Virus record (IMG/VR): IMGVR_UViG_3300017708_002303
Coordinates: 1-27,146 of that record
DNA: 27,146 nucleotides
Reading direction: 5' to 3' (one strand)
Source: a virus
Shown: one piece after another, positions 8,835 through 19,300 of the stretch
Numbering within the stretch: position 1 is the first letter of the stretch
Layout of the letters: every line of letters starts with the position of its first letter
The notes under the pieces: generated by a model
Databases searched by the model: none
What the model was told of the DNA's origin: nothing
The model's input: only the letters and a program-made list of their open reading frames with translations
Position numbers and translations under genes: made by a program

Positions 8835-10334
8835 CTTACCATCTGTTAATTCTGAACCATCACCAGTATATGACGTAGCAGAAACAATACCAGATACAGT
8901 TACACCATAACCAGTGGTTTCAAGTTTTTTGGAGTTGTCATAATAAAGATCTACAGAACCATTTTCAGTAGCAACGATATATTCTTCAGCTCCTGATGCA
9001 TTTGTCCAAGAGTTTGTAGATCCACCTCTTAAATTAATTCCACCAGTATTACTAATAATTCTGAAAGCAAGAGTATCTTGATAAATTTCAGAAGTATGAA
9101 ACTTTAATCTATCATCACTAGATCCAGAACTCAACGCAAGTACAATATTTGCCGCATTTAAATTAATATCACCAGAGAATGTAGAAATACCAGTAATACT
9201 AGCACCAGTACCAACATTAAGGTTATCAGAATAAACTGTTGCCCACTTGGTACTATTTGAACCTAAGTTATATGTTGAATCAGCTTTTGGTATTATGTTT
9301 TTGAAATAGCTAGGATCTCCAAATCTAACATCTTCGAGAAGATCTGCACCACCATTATACCTACCGTATATTGATATACCATCAGTGACATTATATCTAA
9401 TCGCAGGACTGGATCCACTCGATGGAGAAAATCTAATATCAAATTGTGATGAGGAATTTCCTAGTGTAAGGGAACCAGTACCAGTTTCAAGATTAGTGCT
9501 ATCTATATTCCCAGTAATATCAACCCCACCAGTGACAGTTACACCAGAACCAGTGGTTTCAAATTTCTTGGCGTTGTCGTAGTAGAGTTCTACTGAACCG
9601 TTTGTAACAAATTTTGCTAGAGTTTCATTACTACCTGTGCCACCTCTAATGTTTACAGTATCGTCAACATCTAAGTTAATATTATCATCTGAATCAATAG
9701 TAAGCACCCCAACACTTACAATTCTATTAAAACCACTGTGATAGATTTCAAAATCATTACCTGCACCCAACAGAATTTTATCACTATCACCAAAGAGAGC
9801 ACTAGAAGCGAAAGAAACATTACCAGTGAATGTAGAAACACCAGAAACAACTAAGGTATTGGATCTCACATTTGATGTGTTTCCCGAACCAGAACTAGAT
9901 GCAATTGTTGTAACACCAGTTGGACCAGTTGTGACGGTAATATTTGCACCTGCATCAATAAAAGTTGCAATTCCTGTTAAGTTTGCCCCACTAACAGCAG
10001 GAAGAGTTCCCACCAATGCTGATGATGAAAGATTAGTTAAATTGACACCAGATCCACTGAAACTACTAGCGGTTACTACACCACTAACATTTATCCTATC
10101 AGTATCAATGTCTGCTGTTCCAATACCAGTAATTGTAACGGATCCAGTAGAACCACTAACAATAATATTGTCACCAGCTGTGATACTGGTAACAGGTGTT
10201 GATACTGTGGATCCATTGCCGATGGCGGCATAGACTTCATTGAAATTGGAGTTGATTTTTACAGCACCCGCTAACAAACTGTCACCAGATCCGTCATTCG
10301 GGTTTGTACCCGTGCTAATTCCTAGTTTGGCCAT
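8520..10334 (-). CDS. Baseplate-attached fibre protein with gp9/gp10-like N-terminus and cupredoxin-like C-terminus
   Basis: This 604-aa protein begins with NDGSGDSLLAGAVKINSNFN (residues 12-31) followed by EVYAAIG. From memory this resembles the attachment segment at the N-termini of T4 gp9 and gp10 (GDYLRKGGIKINENFDELY), so it probably docks on gp7/gp8 as a fibre. The middle is Gly/Ser/Thr-rich beta sequence with fibre motifs: VTASSFSGSGVNLTNL (88-102), LGAGNDFEIYH (189-199), YNLGSNSTKWATVYSDNL (355-372), and a repeated NGSVELYYDN..KKFETT block (245-269 and 458-482). The last 100 residues form a different module with H544, C587, H590 and M593, resembling a type-1 copper centre (YYQCTSHAGM). 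It lies between gp7 and gp8, unlike T4. A TCTAAATA late motif precedes it. Receptor-binding versus structural role cannot be decided. Confidence 0.82.
   Translation of the reverse strand: MAKLGISTGTNPNDGSGDSLLAGAVKINSNFNEVYAAIGNGSTVSTPVTSITAGDNIIVSGSTGSVTITGIGTADIDTDRINVSGVVTASSFSGSGVNLTNLSSSALVGTLPAVSGANLTGIATFIDAGANITVTTGPTGVTTIASSSGSGNTSNVRSNTLVVSGVSTFTGNVSFASSALFGDSDKILLGAGNDFEIYHSGFNRIVSVGVLTIDSDDNINLDVDDTVNIRGGTGSNETLAKFVTNGSVELYYDNAKKFETTGSGVTVTGGVDITGNIDSTNLETGTGSLTLGNSSSQFDIRFSPSSGSSPAIRYNVTDGISIYGRYNGGADLLEDVRFGDPSYFKNIIPKADSTYNLGSNSTKWATVYSDNLNVGTGASITGISTFSGDINLNAANIVLALSSGSSDDRLKFHTSEIYQDTLAFRIISNTGGINLRGGSTNSWTNASGAEEYIVATENGSVDLYYDNSKKLETTGYGVTVSGIVSATSYTGDGSELTDGKWTLGANGTSDYTFTGIGLTQTTNDPILYLARGRVYEFVNSMGAHPFEIRQSAGGSAYNSGVTNNAVSNGTLRFEIPFDAPNTLYYQCTSHAGMGSTIVVYPNTI
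8889..8963 (-). repeat. Fibre-internal repeat, copy 2 (NGSVDLYYDN...)
   Basis: This segment encodes residues 458-482 (NGSVDLYYDNSKKLETTGYG and onward) of the fibre protein. It is a near-copy, in protein and DNA, of the segment at 9528-9602. Most differences between copies are single-base substitutions, many at third codon positions. Confidence 0.8.
9528..9602 (-). repeat. Fibre-internal repeat, copy 1 (NGSVELYYDN...)
   Basis: This segment encodes residues 245-269 (NGSVELYYDNAKKFETTGSG and onward), the partner of the copy at 8889-8963. I recognise the pattern NGxVELYYDNxKKxETT as common in marine phage tail fibres. Such repeats are plausible sites for recombination that swaps or lengthens the shaft. 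Confidence 0.8.
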
Positions 10335-10360
10335 TACACTTACAGATTCTCCCGTTTAGT

Positions 10361-10368
10361 TATTTAGA
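10361..10368 (-). promoter_or_regulatory. Candidate late promoter (TCTAAATA) upstream of the fibre gene
   Basis: The minus strand reads TCTAAATA in the 35-bp gap between the gp7-type gene stop and the fibre start codon, 26 bases upstream of ATG 10334. It differs from TATAAATA at one position; CTAAATA-type variants resemble late motifs reported for T4-like cyanophages. The position parallels the exact motif upstream of gp8. Confidence 0.5.
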
Positions 10369-10369
10369 A

Positions 10370-13300
10370 TTAAATTTCAATATAGTTAACGAACTTCAGT
10401 GGATTGGTTCTTTGAACAATTCCAGCTGTTGAAATGCCAACATATCCGTCGAAGTTGTAAGAGTCAAACTCTTTGGGAATCGATCTAGCATTTAGACCAA
10501 TTCTTCCCCAACTGAATTTACCAAAATTGAATGAAGATGAAATACCACCAGTAAATACTTCAATCAATTGTGAATCATAAGTGAATAATGTAGAATCAAA
10601 TGAGATATCAGTTCCTGAGAAAGTTACAGTGCTCAATCCAGAAACATTACAGAATACTCGTTTTACTACCGTAGTACCAATACCAACTACTTGAGTAGTG
10701 ATTGTTTGGTGATCCCTAACCATCCAGACATTGTCAGCAAAGGTAGTTGTAATACCAATAGTTTTTGAACGATCATTTGTAACTGATTCTATCGTTCCAC
10801 TTCCAATACCAGTATTGAATGTGGTGAAGAAATCACCTGTTGAAATTCCACTAACAGTAATTGCTGTTCCAACATAACCACTATCTCTAAGGAATGAACC
10901 CTGATCAATAAAGAGATCAAAGATCACTCTATTATCACTACTTCCAATAGTTGTAGTTCCAAAACCAACAATTGTTCCGAAATCACCCTCGTAGGACAAT
11001 ACATCAATTTCTTCTTTCTTAATTGTTGGTGGTCCAAATAGAACCATAGGAACCTGTGAACCAGTGTATCCGACACCACCATTGGTAATGGTGACTGATG
11101 TGACTTTACCAGATGAGATGGAAGCCGTTGCTGTTGCAATTGTGGAAACACCAAGTGTAGATCCAATTGTGACTGTGGGTGCTACAGTATATCCAAGACC
11201 ATCGTTAGTGATTGAAATACTGGAGATAGTTCCAGCAATCGATACAATAGCCGTACCAGAAGCTCCAACAATATTATTTTGTGATGTGATTGTGATGGAA
11301 TCTTGGAAATCTCTAACTTGAGATTCATTATTGGAATCAAAGAGAGGTCTTAGACTATCAACATAAACTTCTGTAGAACCAAGACCAACAGGTTGAATCA
11401 GATAAGAAGTTGGATATATTTGAGGTTCATAGCTAATTCTATTTTTACCAACAACCTTTCCATTAATAAACTTGTCAACTGTTTGTTTACACCATGTCAC
11501 AGGTCTCAAGACACTTCTGTCACTTGTAATTCCAGGTCCTTGATAAACATTAGTTTCAACCGAATCAAGGGTATTGATACCAGTTACAGTTCTGATATCT
11601 TCATCGAAGATGGTGCCTTGGGTAGGTGGAAGATTATCAATATTGAGGTTGTCGCCGACTTTTATTGTTTCAATAACATTGGTAAAGACAACATCAACAT
11701 CTCCATTACCCTTGTAGAAGAGAACTTTGGAAGTGTCTCCAATCTTTGGAGGTTCGGAAAACTCTACAGTACTACCACCAGTAAACACATAACCTTTACC
11801 AGGTTCTTGAAGTATATCATTGATTATAATAATGAGCGTTTGATCAACTTCAACTTTTGAACCAGGGCCAGCTTGAATAGAAATAGCCTCACTGTTTAAA
11901 TTCAATCTGAAATCTCTTGTAGACCCATCAAACAAATCATCAAACTTGTCAAGAACTTGTAATTGACCAACAGACCAGCCACTAAAATTATCAGTAAATA
12001 CTCTATCAACACTAATTTGAAATTCTTCAAATGATACTGATGTATCAGTTGGTATTCCAGTAGTTCCTCCGATAGGAACAGTCAATATTTCACCTTCACC
12101 ATAAGCATATCCACCATACCTAAACTCAAAGTCAATAACGCTAGATCCTTGACCAACAACAATATTAACTGTTGCACTTTTTCCAACCCCAGTGACACTA
12201 GAAGAACTGTATTGGACAGGAATGTTAAAGTATGGAAGTGGATCATCAAACAATACTTCTGGTAGATTAGTTCCAGTGTAACCAGTTCCTGGGTTGGTGA
12301 TAGCAACACTAACGATGTTACCACCACTGATTGATGCAGTTCCGATAAAGTGGAGACTTGGTTCCCCATCAGTCTGAACACCAACATTAACAACTGTTTG
12401 AATACCAGATCTATATCCAGAACCACTATTAGCAATACTCACGGCAGTGATTGTACCAGCGGCGGAAACTGAGACAGTTCCTCCAGCGGCTACCAATGGT
12501 TGATATCCAAATCCACTAACTGTGCCAGCCGAAACTATTAGACCACCAATTGGAATATTACTATCATTTGGATCATGTCCATTGCTGATACCAATACCAC
12601 TGAATCTTACCGTTGATACACCTGCGGATTCTTCAATATCGTAAATTCCATCACCAACCACAGCTCCTTTAGGAACTTGGAAAATATTATTGATAAGGAT
12701 GATACCATTATCTGTTGAATAACCAACAGTGTTATTATCGTCATATTTTAAAGTGAAGCTAGTGTTGATTCCATTAAAATCATGTGATACATCATCAAAA
12801 ACAATATTGTTTAAATATGTTTCATTTGGAGAATTTATAGCAGATCTTCTCATGAAAGTTCTACCTTGGAAACTAGAAGAAGTTGTAATACCAGTCCAAT
12901 CTCTAGAATCAGGATCTGCAGCTGATGTAGTGCTTAATGGTCTATTGCCATGTGGTGCCGAAGCGAAGTTGATGGTATTTCCAACAATATTATAATTACC
13001 AGAAATTTTAGTAATCAGAGAACCATTAGAGTGTTCTTCAAGAGTAGAACCAAGTTGAGCTCTTCTACAACCAAATCTTGTTGAACCAGCAATACCAACA
13101 TCGGTGAGAATGATATATTCATCACCAATTCTAATAATGTCTTGAGATGCAAATGATGTTATGCCGGTTACATCAAATACTGTATCAAATACTATATTTT
13201 GATCTAGGTTTGTTGTGACCGCAGTTCCAGTAACAGGAGCTTGAATTCTATTATCAACAGCTACTAACGCTTTCGCATTTTGATTAATAGCAGTAAATAC

Positions 13301-16300
13301 ATGAGAGTTACCAATACCAAGAGAATTAATTGAAAAAGTTTCTGGAACTAATCTATTAGCTTTCTCTGATGTATCAGTAAACTTCAATCTAGCATCATCG
13401 ATTTTAACAACATAAAGTTCATTGGGAAGTTTATCAGTTAAACCAATACCAGAAACTGTTGTTGATGCAATACCAACAGTCATTGTTGTTCCAGTTCCAG
13501 CATGTGTATAAAGAATCTTTTCACCAGTTACGAAGAAGTGATTTGGAATCGAAATGGTTCCATCAGTGACATTGACAATATCGGAGTCACTTCCATCAAA
13601 ATCTCTCTCAAACATATCGAGTCCATCGTGTTTGAGACCAAATTTTGTAAGAAGATCAAGTTTTGTTCCTCTATATGTACCTTTATTGGAAGAAACAAAT
13701 ACATTACTATGATTTATTTGATTGGTATTGCTATTACCATCAAAGGTCTTAAAGTCAATACCAAAAGTTCTAACTTCTACATTGGCACTTGCAATTGGTG
13801 TATAAGTTAAGTTAATATTTGAACCAACAGAAGTAACTCCAACTGAACCAAGAGTGGAGGAACCCGTTATGACATTTGCGTAATCAGTAATATTTTGATT
13901 TGTTGATGAATTACAAATAACACATTCAAACATCTCATAGTCATTATTTGTTGTGTCAGTGACAACAACTACATTATATGATGCACTGAATGGATCAATA
14001 TATGTTGAAATAGCAACAGCACTTGGTGAACCAGATGATCCAATTGAAGTGAAAGTAGATTTCAATGTGGAAACATTCATTTCAAAGTTTCCAGCAGTTG
14101 TTCCAATACCAGAGAAAACAGTCAATGAAGTCTGAGCCTCATGTGTGGCAGCATTGTCTGGAATGAAGTTAATCTTCACAAGACCACTATCAATGAAAGA
14201 ACGATAAGTTCCAAGAGAACCACTAGAATTTGTTAGAGGACTGGTGTGAACATCACCATATTCTACATTATATACATTTGTACCATCATGAATAACATTC
14301 ATCTCAACAGCATGATATTCACCAGAGTTGATACCAGCCTGAGCCTCAACCATGGTTAAAACTTTAGCTGCTCTATTTGTTGTTGGGAAAGAAGCAATTG
14401 TTGTCTCAGATCCAGGAATAGTTACTTGACTACTAGTGAAATCAACAATATCTCCTATTTGTGTAGATCCAATACCAGTGATACTATCAAGAAGACTGAT
14501 AGATACACTTGATACATCATATGAATTAAATTCAAACTTAACTGGGTTGAATGTCAAATCCCATTTATCACCACTTATCAAATAATCATAGAAACCAAGT
14601 CTTGGATATGTTTCAACAGTAGCATATTCATTTACATATCCAGTTATGCTATCTTGAAGTATATTTACGATACTAAACTGTCTTTCGTCAGTATAAACAT
14701 CATCTTTCGCGAAAGTGAATACTTTATTGAAGACGAAGTTAAGATCATAGGACGATACATCTTCAAAAGGTTCAGCTCTCTCATTACTATTAAAGTATAC
14801 GCTAATATCATCAATTGAGAGAACTCTGTTTCCAATTGATTGGAAATAATCAGTGAGAATTTTATTCTCAAAGAAAATTTCATTAGAAACCATTTTACCA
14901 TTAACAAATTGAGTTCCCTCAGAAACAAAGTCAAAGTCATAAACACAATTTAAGTCACCCTCTCCGATAATATCAACAATAATTTCAATATTAGAATCAG
15001 ATGGTCTGACAATGGCGTCACCCTCATCAGTTTCTTCACTTACCAATTGATAATCAGCAAATTTAGCAAAACCAGAAGTGTGATTGAGATCACTGACTGG
15101 TCCTTCCCATTCTTGATATGGAACTCCACTAGAAAGTGAATAGGAGAACTTTTGATAATATTCATTATTAGGAATAACTTGAAGATTGTCATTCAAAAAT
15201 CCAACATTATCCTGCCAACCACGAATAACTGTAGCTCCAACACCAGTTGTAATTTCAGCGTTGAAATCGAGTTTATTAACAACAACAGCTTGAGTTTTGG
15301 AACTTCCACCTTTAATGACTGATCCTACTGGGAACTCCTTAGGCGTTTTTACTTTGATCTGTTCAAAATCACCTCTCCAATATTCAACAACACCAGTTAG
15401 TTCATCAAACAATCCACTAGTGACTGTTTCCCCAATTAAAAAGTCATTAGTCTTCATAGAGACATCAAATATTGGGAAGTGAGTCTCAGGGATAGCCCTA
15501 CCTGCATTTCCTATCTGAACTGTACCTGGGGTCTCACCAACCTCAAGTACACTAGACAAACTATATTCAATATATGCTCCAGAACCACCAATTTGTGGAA
15601 GTATTGCAGTTACGAGAAAAAGAGTGTAATCGTGGTCTACAGAATTGTAACCAACTCCATTGGAACCAGTTCCAATGTTGACATTTTCAACTAAGATTTT
15701 CTCACCAACAACAAATGGAAACTCTCTAGATGTACTAAACGTTTGATCCAGATATAATCTTACAGTTTTGGTAGAGTTATCATATGACATTGTGGAAATC
15801 CCCACACCATTTGTGTTTCGTGTTGGGATAATTTTAGGTTTAATATCATACATTCCAGTGGTGTTGTTCAAGATTGTCACTTTGGTATCACCAAGCTTAT
15901 AACGAAGATCAACTTCAGGGAGAATTTTATTAGTATAACCATCAATAACAACAAGTTTTGCTGGTATTAGATAATTTCTTCCAAAAGAACTAATACCAAT
16001 TGACTCGAAGGAGTTGAGTGATTTCATCTCCAGAACTTCTGGAAGATTAGCTACAGGTCTTAGAGTTTCATCGGTTGGGTAATCAAATCCAATGTTGTAA
16101 GAATCAAATCTACTTCTAAGGATTTTACCAATTTTATTACTTTTTGGCTCAAGAATTGAATCAGTACCAATACCACTGATAACATTACTAATTTTGGGTA
16201 TTCTGGAATAGTTGACACCAGGGTAGGTCAAATCAACTTTAGCAATTCCACCATATGCTACATTTGAATTAGTAATGTAAGAAGAAACAGAGTTTGATTT

Positions 16301-19300
16301 TGTATAAGTTGTCGCCTCTGGTTCTTTTAACAATTGATAGGAGAATGTGGTAGAACTAGTTCCAGTAACTCTATATTCTCCATCAAGTTTACTTAATTCT
16401 ATATTAATTTGATTAGATGGTGAGAAAGAACCTTCATCAATGACAATACCAGTTTTTGATTCAAAGTTGAAATCTTTATTAACTGGGATAAATTTATAAT
16501 ACAGTCTATCAGGAACATCATTAGTAACTTCAATTGTAAGATTTGCAGTCGAAGTGATACCAACTGATCCAGAGGAAGTAACCTCGAAAGACTTATCTTC
16601 TTTCTTTCCGGTTGTTGAAAATTCTTTATTAAATTTTTCATCAAGATAAACACTCATCTTGAAAGCTGGGTAACTCACGCCATTAGAAAGGAAAGAAAGT
16701 GATGAGTCACTCAAATCAAATTTAAGATTATTATTTTTTCTGGACACGACAAGAGGATTAATCTTTGAAATTGTGCCACCATCTCCCCCAGAAGTGAGAT
16801 CAATGAAACTCGGTTCTTCCTTATTGATTTCAAACTTTTCAGAAACAAGTTTAATTTTATTCTTATCAAATGGGACAACATAATACATCTTATTATCAAC
16901 TAGACCACCAGTTGAATCATCAGAAGTATGAATGACTTTATCACCAACAACAAAATTATGATTTGCTATGGTAATTAAATTTGATTGAATATTAACATTC
17001 TCAGAAGTAAATCCAATTGGATTGAATACAATTCTTCTATTGTAATCATTATATCTTACATCAATAACTTGTTCAGTATTTGGTTTGACCGTTATCTTTA
17101 CATCATCATCTACCAAAAGGCCATGTGTTGAAGCCGTAGATACAGTTACGACATTGGTGTTAACACTTCCTCTGAGAACATCAATTCTAGATGTTTTGAG
17201 ACTATGATAGTCACCAGTTCCGACACTATTGAAGTAGAAGAGACCACTTGTAGTTCCAACTCCAACATATTCGCCTGTGAGGGTTGAAAGACCAACCTTA
17301 TGGGATGAAATACCAATCAAATTTTTGTCAATTGGAGTAGCATATAAAGTATCATACTCAGTTAAATTTACATAACCATTAGATGTAAAACCATTCCAAA
17401 CTTGAAGAGATGATCCACTATTAGTGGAATAGTCAACTCTCTCATTGAATTTTAGACCATGATTTTTATAATAGATTGCCTGTGTTGGGATAAAGATTGA
17501 AGATGCACCAACACCTGGATTTCTAAATGTTACTACAGTGCCAACACCATTACCTGATGTTGTACCAACACCAACAGATTCTGAAGGATCAAAGTAAAAC
17601 TCATCATTAACTCTGAAATACTTTTCAGTGGTAATTGACCCTACATTAATTGTAAACTTTCTAGGATTTTCAAAAAGAATGGATCTATTAGTATGAGCAA
17701 TTCCAACTGTACCCTCTACTGCTCTGAGAACACGAATTCTTTCTGCTTCACTATCAATATTCAAAACTTTTACTTTCTCAGTTCCAATTCCGAGAATATC
17801 ATTTGGTCTTATGAATGGATAACCGAGAAGTCCAGAAGCATAGAAATATGTGGTAAATCCAGTGACAGATGTAGAACCAATACCTAATGTAACTACAAAA
17901 GTTTCAGTTCTGACACCAATTTGATAATTACTGTCAAAATTCTTATAATATGAAGAAAGGTTATTAACATTAACACGATCTCTATTCTTGAGATTGTGTG
18001 GTTGAGTGGAAAATCCAATAAATTTATTTTGATTAGAAATCTTAGTAAATTCAATATTTGTAATATCAGTAGAATCAACAGTTATCGTGTCAATTTCTTT
18101 ACCTTCAACATGAGAAACTTTAGCTTGAGCACTAGTTTCTATTCCATCTTGTTCAGACTCAAATACCAATCTATCATTAACTTGATAATTGCGACCACCA
18201 GTAAAAATTCCAATCTCATTCAGAGAACCAAGAGAGGACCCCGTTATATTAATTGTTTGTTTCTTAATTTTATTTGAATCAAAGATATAATCATATCCAC
18301 TGAATGTATTATTAGTATTATAAGTTGATGTATTTCTGAACCACTTATCAGATTGAATATCATAATCTACTTGATTAGATGTACTCTTATAGTTAAACTC
18401 ATTTCTCTTAGCATAGAAAGAGTTTCCAATGATATATGGGAACGATGGTCTTTTGTAGTTCTTAAAGGGTCCAGAACCGTCTACAATAGTGTTGAAAGTA
18501 GAGAAATAAGCATATATACCCTCAGGATAATCGGGGGTTACACAGAACCTTCCATTGTGAACATCCAGATCACCAACATTAGTAAATTTATAATCCTCAA
18601 TAAAGAAACCTTCAGGGAATATACTAAGTGATGGTCTATTTGTAGTATCCACAGACAATTCATATCCAGACTTTATTTGTTTAATAATTCCACCGTCTGG
18701 ATCTGTGTAACCATATGGACCATATATTGGAGAACCATCATAAGCCCATCCAAGAATTGGTGAGTGTGATGTATTGGAAACTTCCAACCCATTAATTCTT
18801 TCTAAATCTTGTATTCCATAGAATTTCTCACCACTATTAAGGAGAACATAGGTGTTCTCTCTTAAACTTCTAGGTGCATAGATATGACAATATTGAGTGC
18901 TATCTCCACTAATATTTTCTTCAACAATTCCATCATCATTAGTAATTTTTTCAAAGTTTCTAGAGAAAAGATTTATATTCCATTCATTGACATCAAATTC
19001 CACTACGGCATTAGTACCTGGGTTTTGAACTGTGATAGTAGTTTGACTATCAATATGATTCAAACCAGAATTAATTATTTTGACCTCAGTTAATTTTCCA
19101 TCATTGATAATTGGAGTTAATTTGGTAAATTTTCCAGGACCATTAATAATCAAGTTTGGTGGAGAAATGTAACCACCACCAGTATTGGTAATAACCACAT
19201 CAACTAGTCTACCATTATTAATAACAGGTTGAACTTGAGCTAAATTGCCACCCTCAAATGAAAAATCAGGTTGTCTATTAAAGTTGAGAATGTCCGATGT

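Noticed and set aside
9826-10233. Plus-strand 135-aa Val/Pro-rich open frame opposite the fibre gene
   Set aside because: It is the antisense reading of Gly/Ser/Thr-rich repeats, which yields long stop-free Val/Pro/Thr frames. The minus-strand fibre gene is well supported.
11064-11860. Plus-strand frames opposite the gp7-type gene (85 and 155 aa)
   Set aside because: These are shadows of the 4032-aa frame, without ribosome sites or recognisable domains.
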